64,000 nucleotides of DNA from Bacteroidales bacterium (GTDB taxonomy: Bacteria > Bacteroidota > Bacteroidia > Bacteroidales > Tenuifilaceae). Positions 53,111 to 62,136 of this stretch are shown in pieces. The stretch's first letter is position 1, and every line of letters begins with the position of its first letter. The stretch lies in NCBI GenBank assembly GCA_020636835.1, contig JACJXC010000006.1:295310-359309 (forward strand), read 5' to 3'. The notes under the pieces were generated by a model. That model saw only the letters and a program-made list of their open reading frames with translations, was not told the DNA's origin and made no database searches. The position numbers were made by a program, and so were the translations under genes.

Positions 53111-54331
53111 ATGAATCTTACTGGTAAGCATATCGTTCTTGGAGTTACTGGTAGTATTGCCGCATACAAGGCGGCATCGCTTGTTCGCTTACTGGTAAAG
53201 GAAGGCGCTGAGGTTAAGGTAATAATGACTCCGCTTGCAAAGGAGTTTATTACACCCCTAACTATGGCCACCCTGTCCCGAAATCCCATCCTGGTCGACT
53301 TTTTCAATCCCGAGAATGGCGATTGGAATAGCCATGTCAGTTTAGGGATTTGGGCTGATTTACTTCTCATTGCTCCTGCAACAGCCAATACTATGGGCAA
53401 AATGGCTCGCGGTATTGCAGATAACCTTTTGCTTACAACCTATTTGTCGGCTAAGTGTCCGGTTATTGTTGCTCCAGCTATGGATTTGGATATGTATAAG
53501 CATCCAGCAACCCAGGAAAATATTCGAATTCTGAAAGGGGTTGGTAATATCATTGTTGAAGCCACAACCGGCGAATTGGCCAGCGGGCTTAGCGGGAAGG
53601 GGCGTATGGAGGAGCCAGAGCGCATTGTTGATGCGGTGGTGGATTTCTTTAATGCCGGGAAACTGCTGAGCGGGGTTAAGGCGCTTGTAACATCGGGGCC
53701 TACCTTTGAGCATATCGATTCGGTGCGCTTTATCGGGAATCACTCATCGGGTAAAATGGGGACGGCTATTGCGCTTCAGCTTGCCGATCGGGGTGCTGAG
53801 GTTTTTTTTATTACAGGGCCTGCATCAACCATTCCCAATGGGCATCCTACTATTAATGTAATTCCGGTTACTTCGGCTCAGGAGATGCTCGGTATGGCTC
53901 AGCGTTACTTTGACCAGGTTGATATTGCCGTAATGGCCGCGGCTGTTGCTGATTTTACCCCCGAAACCTCTGCAACGGGTAAGATTAAGCGCGAGGCCGA
54001 CGATCTGATTCTCAGGTTGCGCCCCACTGTCGATATCGCAGCTACGCTTGGTGCTCAGAAAAAGGATAAACAGGTTCTGGTTGGGTTTGCGCTCGAAACC
54101 GATAACGAGGTAGAAAATGCCCGCGGTAAGTTGAAGCGTAAAAACCTCGATTTAATTGTACTTAACTCGCTGAACGATGCGGGCGCTGGGTTCGGACACG
54201 ATACCAATAAGATTTCCATTGTCGATAGCAGTGGAGCATTAACCTCTTTTGGGTTGAAATCGAAAGCCGAAGTGGCCAAGGATATTGTTGCTGCCATACA
54301 AGACAAGATCTTCGAAAAACGTAGCCATTAA
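53111..54331 (+). CDS. coaBC: Bifunctional phosphopantothenoylcysteine decarboxylase / phosphopantothenate-cysteine ligase
   Basis: CoaBC performs two successive steps of coenzyme A synthesis. The N-terminal flavin-dependent CoaC domain (about 1-185) has VTGSIAAYKAASLVR, the active-site His H75 in NSHVSLG, LLIAPATANTMGKMA and an APAMDLDMYKHP loop, where the usual N is D, a variation I believe is common in Bacteroidota. The C-terminal CoaB domain (about 190-406) has SGPTFEHIDSVRFIGN, SSGKMGTAIA, AAAVADFTPE and a nucleotide site near LVGFALETDNE. The 406-residue length is normal. Confidence 0.95.
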   Translation: MNLTGKHIVLGVTGSIAAYKAASLVRLLVKEGAEVKVIMTPLAKEFITPLTMATLSRNPILVDFFNPENGDWNSHVSLGIWADLLLIAPATANTMGKMARGIADNLLLTTYLSAKCPVIVAPAMDLDMYKHPATQENIRILKGVGNIIVEATTGELASGLSGKGRMEEPERIVDAVVDFFNAGKLLSGVKALVTSGPTFEHIDSVRFIGNHSSGKMGTAIALQLADRGAEVFFITGPASTIPNGHPTINVIPVTSAQEMLGMAQRYFDQVDIAVMAAAVADFTPETSATGKIKREADDLILRLRPTVDIAATLGAQKKDKQVLVGFALETDNEVENARGKLKRKNLDLIVLNSLNDAGAGFGHDTNKISIVDSSGALTSFGLKSKAEVAKDIVAAIQDKIFEKRSH

Positions 54332-54346
54332 CTATAATTCACTGAA

Positions 54347-55264
54347 ATGGGGTTGAAAAGAATTGCACTTCTGTTAGTACTCATTGGCCCGTTAGGGCTA
54401 AGGGCTCAGGAACTACGCTGTAATGTTCAGGTTAACTCTCAAAAAATTCAGGGAACCAACCGCACTGTATTCCAAAATCTGCAAACAACTATATACGAAT
54501 TCATGAACAATACCTCGTGGACTAACCATGTTTACGGGTTCGACGAGCGTATTGAGTGCAACATTATGCTTAATATAACTGAGCAGCTGGGATCCGATGA
54601 GTACAAGGGAACCCTACAGGTACAGTCGCGTAGGCCTGTATTTGGATCATCGTACAATACCACAATGCTCAATTTCCTGGATAATAACCTTCATTTCCGA
54701 TACATGGAGTTCGATAAAATTGAGTTCTCGGAGTCCACTCACCTTAGTAATCTTTCAGCTATTCTGGCTTTTTATGCCTATGTTATTATCGGGCTCGATT
54801 ACGACTCGTTCGCCAGTATGGGTGGGAGTGATTACTATTTGAAGGCCGAAAAGGTGGTTACAAACGCTCAGATGGCTCCCGAAAAGGGATGGAAGGCTTA
54901 CGAGGGGAACCGTAAAAATCGGTACTGGATGGTGGAAAATTTGCTGAATAGTAAGTACCGTCCTTTGCGCGAAGCTTACTACCGTTATCACAGGCAGGGC
55001 CTCGACCGAATGAGTGAGAAATCCACCGAGGGGCGCGCCGAGATTGCCGATTGCTTAACCCTTTTGCAGAAGGTGTACCGCGAAAAACCCGATGCGTATA
55101 TGTTCGGACTTCAACTTTTTTTCGATGCCAAAAACGATGAGTTGGTTAATGTCTTTTCCGAATCCTTCTCGGCCGAGAAAGCTCGTGTGGTGAATATTCT
55201 TACCGAGGTTGATAACCCTAATGCAGCTAAGTATAAAAAGATCCTTGAGGAAAAATCGGAATAA
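54347..55264 (+). CDS. porD: DUF4835 protein, PorD-like component of the type IX secretion lineage
   Basis: The 305-residue protein has a signal peptide (about 1-20, LGLRAQ) and DUF4835 features: ELRCNVQVNSQKIQG and QNLQTTIYEFMNNT near the N-terminus, DYDSFASMGGSDYYLKA in the centre, and YRPLREAYYRYHRQGLD. As I recall it, DUF4835 is annotated as PorD of the type IX secretion system in Bacteroidota. It is encoded between coaBC and recN, a conserved neighbourhood. Its mechanistic role is poorly defined; other T9SS genes are not in this window. Confidence 0.75.
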   Translation: MGLKRIALLLVLIGPLGLRAQELRCNVQVNSQKIQGTNRTVFQNLQTTIYEFMNNTSWTNHVYGFDERIECNIMLNITEQLGSDEYKGTLQVQSRRPVFGSSYNTTMLNFLDNNLHFRYMEFDKIEFSESTHLSNLSAILAFYAYVIIGLDYDSFASMGGSDYYLKAEKVVTNAQMAPEKGWKAYEGNRKNRYWMVENLLNSKYRPLREAYYRYHRQGLDRMSEKSTEGRAEIADCLTLLQKVYREKPDAYMFGLQLFFDAKNDELVNVFSESFSAEKARVVNILTEVDNPNAAKYKKILEEKSE

Positions 55265-55273
55265 CTACCCAGG

Positions 55274-56944
55274 ATGCTTCGTAAAATTTACATACAGAAC
55301 TACGCCCTAATCGATAATCTGGAGATTAATTTCCAGAAGGGGTTGAATATTATTACCGGCGAAACGGGTGCCGGTAAGTCGATACTCCTCGGCGCGCTTA
55401 CACTAATATTGGGACAACGTGCTGATTCTGCTGTGCTCAAGGATAAGTCGCGGAATTGTATAATTGAGGGTGAGTTCGATATATCAACCTACAATCTTCA
55501 GGATTTTTTTGCCGCTAACGATATTGATTTTGATACAACCCTAATTATTCGCAGGCAGATTAGCGATTCGGGGAAATCGCGTGCATTTATCAACGAAACC
55601 CCTGCGAATCTTAACCTGCTTAAGGAGTTGGGCGATTTGCTTATCGATATTCATTCGCAACACCAGAATCTTCTCCTTGGAAATTCCCAATTTCAGTTAA
55701 AGGTTATCGACTCGTTTGCATCATTAAAAACCGAGTTGAACACATATCGTACCCAATTTCATAATTATCAAGCCATTAAACTTCAACTTGCTCAGCTTGA
55801 GGCTGATGCTCTTACCGCAGGGCGCGATTTCGATTATCTTCAGCACCAACTTAACGAGTTGAATGCGGCTAATCTGAAGCCGGGCGAACTGGACGAGCTG
55901 GAGGCTATGCAAAAACAGTTAACCCATGCTAGCGAGATTAAAGTTGCGCTACAGTCGTCGTACGAATTGCTGGGTAACGATCAAGGCGCTGTTTTGGCCA
56001 ACCTAAAGGATGCATTGCTTAGCCTTAAGCGCATTGCGCAGTTTTACAATCCTGCGGTTGCTATTGAGCAGCGCGTTGAGAGTTGCCGTATCGACATTAA
56101 GGATATTGTAACCGAACTCGATGCGTTAAACTCATCGGTGGACGTGGATGACGAAATGCTTAGCCGGGTTGCTCAGCGCATCGATCTTATTTATGGGCTG
56201 TTCCAGAAACATAGGGTTGCGCATATTGAGGAGTTGATTGAATTGCGTAACACAATTGAGGCGAAGGTGAACTTCATATCGGGGATGGATTTTAACCTCG
56301 AGAGCTTGCGTAAGGAGTTTACCGAATCCGAATTGCGGCTGAAATCGTTAGCCGATACTCTTTCCGTTAAGCGGGGGCAGGCAATCCCGAATATTGAGGC
56401 CAGTGTTACCCAATTGCTTGTTCAGCTTGGGATACCACATGCCGTATTCCGAATCGAAATGACTCCCTCGGCTGAATTCACCCCTCTGGGGGCCGACAGG
56501 ATCACCTACTATTTTTCGGCCAATAAGCAGATTCAGCCCATGGAGCTCTCGCGGGTGGCATCGGGCGGTGAGTTGTCGCGGCTTATGTTGAGTTTAAAGT
56601 CGTTGCTGGTAAAATCGTCGGATTTGCCTACTATTATTTTCGATGAGATTGATACTGGCGTGTCGGGCGAGATTGCCGATAAGATGGGGACAATTATTCA
56701 TGCCATGGCGCAGGGTATGCAGGTGATCAATATTACCCATTTGCCGCAGATTGCAGCCAAGGGAAATACCCATTTCCTTGTGTACAAGGATAATCAAGCC
56801 GATAGGAGCCAAACCTGTATGAAACTTCTATCCCCATCGGAGCGCATTACCGAAATCGCTAAAATGCTTAGTGGCGAGAAACTAACCGAAGCGGCTCTGC
56901 TAAATGCGAAGGAGCTGCTATCCACAAATAGTTGCTCAAACTAA
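55274..56944 (+). CDS. recN: DNA repair protein RecN
   Basis: RecN is an SMC-like ATPase that holds broken DNA ends together. The 556-residue protein has Walker A TGETGAGKSIL (28-38), long central coiled coils (about 165-375, with LQHQLNELNAANL), the ABC signature VASGGELSRLMLS and Walker B TIIFDEIDTGVSG, followed by a D-loop/H-loop QVINITHLPQIAA. All motifs are complete. It is the last gene of the bamD-rpoZ-coaBC-porD-recN run, 9 bases after porD. Confidence 0.96.
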   Translation: MLRKIYIQNYALIDNLEINFQKGLNIITGETGAGKSILLGALTLILGQRADSAVLKDKSRNCIIEGEFDISTYNLQDFFAANDIDFDTTLIIRRQISDSGKSRAFINETPANLNLLKELGDLLIDIHSQHQNLLLGNSQFQLKVIDSFASLKTELNTYRTQFHNYQAIKLQLAQLEADALTAGRDFDYLQHQLNELNAANLKPGELDELEAMQKQLTHASEIKVALQSSYELLGNDQGAVLANLKDALLSLKRIAQFYNPAVAIEQRVESCRIDIKDIVTELDALNSSVDVDDEMLSRVAQRIDLIYGLFQKHRVAHIEELIELRNTIEAKVNFISGMDFNLESLRKEFTESELRLKSLADTLSVKRGQAIPNIEASVTQLLVQLGIPHAVFRIEMTPSAEFTPLGADRITYYFSANKQIQPMELSRVASGGELSRLMLSLKSLLVKSSDLPTIIFDEIDTGVSGEIADKMGTIIHAMAQGMQVINITHLPQIAAKGNTHFLVYKDNQADRSQTCMKLLSPSERITEIAKMLSGEKLTEAALLNAKELLSTNSCSN

Positions 56945-57002
56945 TTTGAACAATTTTTTGCTGTTTTTGTTTAATTTCGATTAACTAACCTAAATTTTAT
57001 AT

Positions 57003-57842
57003 ATGGCATACAATTTATTGAAAGGTAAGAAGGGGTTGATTTTTGGTGCCCTAAATGAAATGTCGATAGCCTGGAAGGTGGCTGAACGTGCACATGAGGA
57101 GGGCGCCGATATTGTTCTTTCGAATACTGCGGTGGCCATTCGGATGGGGAATGTGTCGGAATTGGCCGAAAAATGCGGAGCGTTGATTATCCCTGCCGAT
57201 GCTACCAATGTGAATGAGTTGGAGAGTCTAATCTCCCAAGCAATGGAGCATTTTGGCGGTAAAATAGATTTTATTTTACACTCCATTGGAATGTCCCCCA
57301 ATGTGCGGAAGGGCAGAACCTATGACGATTTGGACTACGATTATCTACAGAAAACACTGGATATTTCCTCAATTTCGTTCCATAAGGTTTTGCAAACCTG
57401 CTGGAAGTTAGACGCCATTGCTCAGGGAGGATCGGTGATTGCTCTGTCGTATATTGCCGCACAGAGAACTCTTTATGGGTATAACGATATGGCCGATGCC
57501 AAGGCGTTACTGGAGTCTATTGCGCGCAGTTTCGGTTACATTTATGGACGGGAACGCGGGGTGCGAATCAACACCATTTCGCAATCGCCTACCGAAACCA
57601 CTGCTGGGGGTGGGGTGATGGGATTCGATTCGTTGCTCGATTTCTCCAACCGGATGTCGCCACTGGGTAATGCCGATGCTCTGGACTGTGCCGATACGTG
57701 CGTTATGCTTTTCAGCGATTTGTCGCGCAAAATTACCATGCAGAATATTTACAACGATGGAGGCTTCTCCAGCATGGGTATGAGCAATAAGGCTATGGCC
57801 ATATACAACCGGAACTTAGAGGAGTGTAAGGACTGTAAATAA
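57003..57842 (+). CDS. fabI: Enoyl-ACP reductase (NADH) FabI
   Basis: FabI reduces trans-2-enoyl-ACP in each round of fatty-acid elongation. The 279-residue protein has a Rossmann start KGLIFGALNEMSIAW, HSIGMSPN at about 93-100, and the catalytic set Y150, Y160 and K167 (SYIAAQRTLYGYNDMADAKA), spaced as in E. coli FabI (Y146, Y156, K163). An odd C-terminal tail EECKDCK contains two Cys. It is followed by a terminator at 57847-57875. Confidence 0.95.
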   Translation: MAYNLLKGKKGLIFGALNEMSIAWKVAERAHEEGADIVLSNTAVAIRMGNVSELAEKCGALIIPADATNVNELESLISQAMEHFGGKIDFILHSIGMSPNVRKGRTYDDLDYDYLQKTLDISSISFHKVLQTCWKLDAIAQGGSVIALSYIAAQRTLYGYNDMADAKALLESIARSFGYIYGRERGVRINTISQSPTETTAGGGVMGFDSLLDFSNRMSPLGNADALDCADTCVMLFSDLSRKITMQNIYNDGGFSSMGMSNKAMAIYNRNLEECKDCK

Positions 57843-57846
57843 AAAT

Positions 57847-57875
57847 AAAAAAAACCGCGTTAAGCGGTTTTTTTA
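57847..57875. terminator. Terminator between fabI and rpoD
   Basis: The stem CCGC (57855-57858) and GCGG (57864-57867), loop GTTAA, is extended by an A-run before and a T-run after, so it can end both fabI and the convergent rpoD transcript. Confidence 0.8.
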
Positions 57876-57894
57876 TTTATGCTATTTATTCGAA

Positions 57895-58755
57895 TTATCC
57901 AAGGTACGATTTAAGCAATTTGCTCCTTGATGTGTGGCGCAACCTGCGGATGGCTTTTTCCTTAATCTGTCGAACCCTCTCGCGGGTTAGTCCAAACTTT
58001 TCGCCAATCTCCTCCAGCGTCATTTCTTGGCATCCTATGCCGAAGAAAAGTTTTACAATATCACGTTCCCGTTCGGTAAGGGTGGCTAGTGAACGTTCTA
58101 TTTCGCGGCTAAGCGATTCGTTTATCAATCCACGGTCGGCGTTGGGTGAGTCGTTGTTGATCAGAACGTCCAGCAGGCTGTTGTCCTCACCATCAACAAA
58201 TGGAGCATCAACGGAAACATGGCGGCCACTAACACGGAGCGTATCGTTTACCTTTTCCTTGGGGAGTTCCAGCAGTGTGGCTAGTTCCTCGGGCGAAGGG
58301 GTACGTTCAAACTCCTGTTCGAATTTTGAGAATGCTTTGTTGATTTTATTTAAAGAGCCAACTTGGTTTAGTGGTAAACGGACAATCCTCGATTGTTCGG
58401 CCAATGCCTGTAGGATTGACTGGCGAATCCACCATACGGCGTATGAGATGAACTTAAAACCACGCGTTTCGTCAAATTTTTCTGCGGCTTTGATTAATCC
58501 TAGATTCCCCTCGTTGATAAGGTCGGGGAGGCTTAGGCCTTGATTTTGGTATTGTTTAGCAACCGACACCACAAAGCGTAGGTTTGCCCTGGTAAGTTTT
58601 TCAAGTGCTGCTTGATCGCCCTTCCTAATGCGTTGCGCTAGTTCTACCTCTTCCTCAACGGTGATAAGATCCTCTTTCCCGATCTCCTGAAGGTATTTGT
58701 CCAGCGAAGCGCTCTCCCTGTTAGTAATTGATTTTGTGATTTTTAGCTGTCTCAT
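57895..58755 (-). CDS. rpoD: Primary RNA polymerase sigma factor, Bacteroidota type
   Basis: The 286-residue sigma-70 factor lacks region 1.1, as the Bacteroidota sigma-ABfr does. Region 1.2 has SLDKYLQEIGKEDLIT, region 2 ANLRFVVSVAKQYQNQGL and FDETRGFKFISYAVWWIRQSI (given in parts: FDETRGFKFISY and WWIRQSILQAL), region 3 around LPLNQVGSLNKIN, and region 4.2 LEEIGEKFGLTRERVRQI. It should direct transcription from TAnnTTTG promoters such as those noted in this window. Confidence 0.96.
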   Translation of the reverse strand: MRQLKITKSITNRESASLDKYLQEIGKEDLITVEEEVELAQRIRKGDQAALEKLTRANLRFVVSVAKQYQNQGLSLPDLINEGNLGLIKAAEKFDETRGFKFISYAVWWIRQSILQALAEQSRIVRLPLNQVGSLNKINKAFSKFEQEFERTPSPEELATLLELPKEKVNDTLRVSGRHVSVDAPFVDGEDNSLLDVLINNDSPNADRGLINESLSREIERSLATLTERERDIVKLFFGIGCQEMTLEEIGEKFGLTRERVRQIKEKAIRRLRHTSRSKLLKSYLG

Positions 58756-58920
58756 CTCAATCTCCGAAATTTTATGCGAATTTATGGCAAATTCAACTGA
58801 AATTCAAGTTATATGTAATAATATGTTAGGATTTAAAAGTATTTAACCCGGAATCCATCCCACAGTGTTATCGTAGAACGGAATCCGGGCCGCTTTTGTT
58901 TCGTTATGTTGATAAATAAT

Positions 58921-60366
58921 TTATTCGAGTGTGAGCGCGTAGGCTACCCGCGATCCATTGGGGTAAACCCCTTCAACCAGAACTGCTCCCGATGAAATCT
59001 CAATGATGCGTTTCAAATCGTCGATGTCTGTAATTTGCGCACGGTTAATCCGGGTGATGATATATCCCTTTTTTATTCCGCTCGCTTTTATTGCGCCATC
59101 ATCGATTTCGGTTACCTCCAGTCCGCCATTTATTCTCAACTCTTTTTTCTGTTTGTCGGTGATTGTGGTAAATTTTGCGCCCAATTTTTCCAGAATTGCG
59201 TCCTGGGTAATCAGTTCAAGCCCATTTCTAAGGTTGGTAAGGGTTACTGTGAAATGTTTTTTGTTGTTATCGCGGTTCACTACCACATCAACCTGCTGAT
59301 TGGGTCGGTATTTGCTAATTTGTTCCTGGAGCTGCGATAGGCTGTTCACATCGATACCGTTTATCGACATAATTACATCGCCAGCCTGTATGCCCGCTTT
59401 TTCGGCTGCGCCATTCCGGCTTACCTCAGCTACATAAACCCCTTTGATCTCTTTAATGCCATTTTCGGATGCTATCTCTTCGGTTAGTTCGCTTATGCTA
59501 ACTCCGAGTATTGCCCTTTGTACTTCGCCAAATTCTATTATATCGGTAACAATTTTTTTTGCAATCGATGAGGGTACTGCAAATGAGTATCCGGCGTAGG
59601 AGCCTGTTTTGGAGGCTATTGCGGTATTTATTCCAACGAGTTCGCCTTTCAGGTTAACCAGCGCCCCGCCACTATTGCCAGGGTTAACTGCCGCATCGGT
59701 TTGTATGAACGATTCGATGGCGTAGCTTCCCTGTAGAATTTGTATATTCCGAGCCTTCGCGCTAATAATCCCTGCGGTAACGGTTGAGTTTAGGTTAAAC
59801 GGATTGCCGATGGCCAGTACCCATTCGCCAACCTTTACATCGTCGGAGTTCCCAAATTGGATGAATGGGAGGTCGGTGGCGTCAATTTTAAGGAGTGCGA
59901 TGTCGGTGCTGGGATCGCGCCCCACAAGCTTGGCTTTGAAGGTGCGCTTGTCGTTAAGCACTACTTCTATTTCCTCGGCGTTGTCTATAACATGGTTGTT
60001 GGTTACTATAAATCCATCGCGGGTGAGTATTACCCCCGATCCGGAGCTCTGTACCGGCTGCGGTTTACTGTACTGCTGCGGCCCAAAAAAGAAATCGAAG
60101 AATGGGTCGCCATAGCTGTACGTGTTATTCATTGTGTAGGCTGTTTTTACGTGAACCACCGCATCTACAGTTCGTTCGGCGGCCACGGTAAAATCCGTTG
60201 AGTTCGAATCGCCGGCAAAGGTTTTAGCAAAGTAAACCTTTTCTACCTTGTCGGCTGCAGCAATTGGCTCGGCAATGCCTTTAAAAATGTAATTGCTAAT
60301 TGCTACAGCAATAACTCCGCCAATGATGGCGGATATGATTGGGACGATAAATTTTTGACCTTTCAT
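58921..60366 (-). CDS. htrA: Do-family periplasmic serine protease/chaperone (HtrA/DegQ-like)
   Basis: The 481-residue protein has an N-terminal membrane or signal helix (8-27), a trypsin-like protease domain with catalytic H125 (IVTNNHVID), D155 (PSTDIALLK) and S232 (VNPGNSGGALV), and two PDZ domains (about 270-370 and 380-481; KGVYVAEVSRNGAAEKAGI starts the first). It degrades or refolds misfolded envelope proteins. Its upstream region holds an imperfect inverted repeat at 60402-60436. It stands alone; the sigma factor lies 165 bases downstream. Confidence 0.95.
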   Translation of the reverse strand: MKGQKFIVPIISAIIGGVIAVAISNYIFKGIAEPIAAADKVEKVYFAKTFAGDSNSTDFTVAAERTVDAVVHVKTAYTMNNTYSYGDPFFDFFFGPQQYSKPQPVQSSGSGVILTRDGFIVTNNHVIDNAEEIEVVLNDKRTFKAKLVGRDPSTDIALLKIDATDLPFIQFGNSDDVKVGEWVLAIGNPFNLNSTVTAGIISAKARNIQILQGSYAIESFIQTDAAVNPGNSGGALVNLKGELVGINTAIASKTGSYAGYSFAVPSSIAKKIVTDIIEFGEVQRAILGVSISELTEEIASENGIKEIKGVYVAEVSRNGAAEKAGIQAGDVIMSINGIDVNSLSQLQEQISKYRPNQQVDVVVNRDNNKKHFTVTLTNLRNGLELITQDAILEKLGAKFTTITDKQKKELRINGGLEVTEIDDGAIKASGIKKGYIITRINRAQITDIDDLKRIIEISSGAVLVEGVYPNGSRVAYALTLE

Positions 60367-60765
60367 ATACTACAAATTTTAAAGTTCATACTAAGTAACA
60401 AACAAAACCCATTCCTAGTGCGCTTATGGGGTTTGTATTAACATTTGTTAACTGCCCGTATGCCAGTTTTTCATTTTTTTAATGTTGATAATACTCCATG
60501 CCGGCACGTTGGGTGAAAAAATGTCATTTTCCTTCTCCGTTTGGGGTTTCTCCCGTGGTTATCTGAATTCAAGATTTTGATGATTGTTATTATATTGATA
60601 TTCAGATTGGTATGCAGAGGGCTGGGCTGGATTTGTATTGTTAGGAGTTGAAACCCAGCGTTATGTGAGTTGTACACAAATATTTGCAGTTCAGTATAAT
60701 CTGGGGTAAATATTGGTGATGAGGGTGTTACTGTAAGTGTTCAATCTTGATGTGATTCGATATGG

Positions 60766-60792
60766 ATATCCCTGCATTGCATGCGGGGATAT
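60766..60792. repeat. Near-perfect 12-bp hairpin
   Basis: ATATCCCTGCAT (60766-60777) and ATGCGGGGATAT (60781-60792) pair over 12 positions with one G-T wobble and a 3-base loop. There is no T-run after it. It could be an operator or part of an unannotated small RNA. Confidence 0.6.
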
Positions 60793-60841
60793 TGCGAATA
60801 ATTATACAACAACTCCGATGGGTTGAATCCGGAATCTAAAA

Positions 60842-60868
60842 ATAAAAACCCCTCGTGCGGAGGGGCTT
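60842..60868 (-). terminator. Terminator after siaC
   Basis: On the minus strand CCCCTC (60865-60860) and GAGGGG (60854-60849) form a 6-bp stem around a 5-base loop, followed by TTTTTATT, immediately after the siaC stop at 60872. Confidence 0.7.
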
Positions 60869-60871
60869 ATT

Positions 60872-61246
60872 TTAGTAGGGTGTTATTCTGAACGGTATAT
60901 GAATAATCTCCGAGAAGGTTTCGCCGGTCTCCTTCATATCGTCGTCGTTGCTGCGGTAGTGCCAGTTCACAATAACTGTTTGTTTTTTCTTGTGTATTTC
61001 GAGGAGTACCGAGAGTATTTCCAAGATTTTTTTCGACGATGCGGTGTTGAAATAATCCATCTTGAAAATAAGAACAGTTTCCTTATTCGGTTTGGTTATG
61101 TACTCTTTTAACCAATTAATAATAGGAGTGAAAAACTCATTGGGATCCTCTGGCATCGACTTTCCGTAAAACTCAAATCGTCCCCGGGTTTGGTCTAGGT
61201 TTACCTCTGGTGTGTCCGATGTTTCGTTTATTCTCAACGGGTTCAT
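60872..61246 (-). CDS. siaC: SiaC-family regulatory phosphoprotein (DUF1987)
   Basis: In Pseudomonas, SiaC is phosphorylated on Thr68 by the kinase SiaB and dephosphorylated by SiaA, and in its unmodified form activates a diguanylate cyclase. This 124-residue protein has the DUF1987 pattern RGRFEFYGKSMPEDP, IINWLKEYI and FKMDYFNTASSKKILEIL, with a threonine at exactly position 68 and the following Ser pair. No siaA, siaB or GGDEF gene is nearby. The family assignment is good; a c-di-GMP role is an inference by homology. Confidence 0.82.
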   Translation of the reverse strand: MNPLRINETSDTPEVNLDQTRGRFEFYGKSMPEDPNEFFTPIINWLKEYITKPNKETVLIFKMDYFNTASSKKILEILSVLLEIHKKKQTVIVNWHYRSNDDDMKETGETFSEIIHIPFRITPY

Positions 61247-61297
61247 AGCAGTTGGGTTTATTGGGCAAAGGTAGTCATTTTTTTGTGCGTCGAAAAT

Positions 61298-62092
61298 TTA
61301 TAGCATATTATCTATATCTACAGTGCCTTCAAAAACATGATTAGCAGGGCCTTGTAACCATATATTTTTAAAAATGGAGGGCTCCTCCTTGGTGAACTGT
61401 ACCATCAGTTTACCGCCGGGTGCTTGTAGTTCGATGCTGTTGCTTTCGGGTTCGAGGAATAGGTTGTAGGCTATGCTCGAGGCCACCGCTCCCGTTCCGC
61501 AGGCCAATGTTTCGGCCTCTACACCCCGCTCAAATGTTCGTACCTTTAGTACATTGCCCGATAGCACCTGCACAAAATTAACATTGGTGCCTCCGTTCTG
61601 AATATTAACCGATTGGCGGATTAGTTTTCCTTCGCGGTTCACGTCGATGGCATCCACATCGCGTACAAAGCTAACGTAGTGAGGCGATCCCGTATCGATA
61701 AAGTAATTCTCGTCTGTTACTTCGGCCTCTTCAACATCTTTCATCTTAAGTTTTACGTAGTTTTTATCGGTTATTTCGGCCGAGTGAGCACCATCTATAC
61801 CCATGAATGTGGTTGTTGTTCCAATAATACCGAGTTTGTTGGCGAAATGCGTTATGCAGCGGCCGCCATTGCCACACATGGTCGATTCGTTGCCATCGGC
61901 GTTGAAGTACCGCATAAGGAAATCGCCTTCGGACGAGTTGCTTAGGAGCATTAGCCCATCGGCGCCAATGCCGAAGTGCCTGTTGCAGAGCTTTCCGATT
62001 AATTCGGTTGAAACGGGGAATAGTTCAGCTCGGTTGTCGATTATCACAAAATCGTTGCCCGCGCCTTGGTATTTCGAGAATGTGAGTTGCAT
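61298..62092 (-). CDS. dapF: Diaminopimelate epimerase
   Basis: DapF converts LL- to meso-diaminopimelate for lysine and peptidoglycan synthesis. Both catalytic cysteines are present: C73 in TMCGNGGRC and C198 in LACGTGAVA. The 264-residue length and the N-terminal FSKYQGAGNDFVIIDN are normal. The start lies 20 bases before the GTTATC repeat cluster that borders the AT-rich four-helix-bundle island. Confidence 0.97.
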   Translation of the reverse strand: MQLTFSKYQGAGNDFVIIDNRAELFPVSTELIGKLCNRHFGIGADGLMLLSNSSEGDFLMRYFNADGNESTMCGNGGRCITHFANKLGIIGTTTTFMGIDGAHSAEITDKNYVKLKMKDVEEAEVTDENYFIDTGSPHYVSFVRDVDAIDVNREGKLIRQSVNIQNGGTNVNFVQVLSGNVLKVRTFERGVEAETLACGTGAVASSIAYNLFLEPESNSIELQAPGGKLMVQFTKEEPSIFKNIWLQGPANHVFEGTVDIDNML

Positions 62093-62112
62093 GGTGAATT
62101 GTCTGTTTTGAG

Positions 62113-62136
62113 TTATCGGTTATCAGTTATCGGTTG
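62113..62136. repeat. Tandem repeat of GTTATC(G/A) at the island edge
   Basis: The 7-base unit GTTATCG/GTTATCA is repeated three times followed by GTT. The internal 12-mer GTTATCAGTTAT (62120-62131) has an exact inverted copy ATAACTGATAAC at 62694-62705, 563 bases away, with the four-helix-bundle gene between them. Confidence 0.85.

Larger units (their letters stand above)
60367..60871. other. Intergenic region between htrA and siaC with two inverted repeats
   Basis: About 500 bases without a credible gene. It holds an inverted repeat ACAAAACCCAT (60402-60412) / ATGGGGTTTGT (60426-60436), one mismatch; a tight hairpin at 60766-60792; and the terminator of siaC at 60840-60870. A 68-residue minus-strand frame at 60471-60677 has no coding signature. 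No known RNA family is recognisable by eye. Confidence 0.55.

Noticed and set aside
60471..60677. Minus-strand frame of 68 residues
   Set aside because: No coding character, no conserved motif, and it lies in a region of inverted repeats and low complexity.
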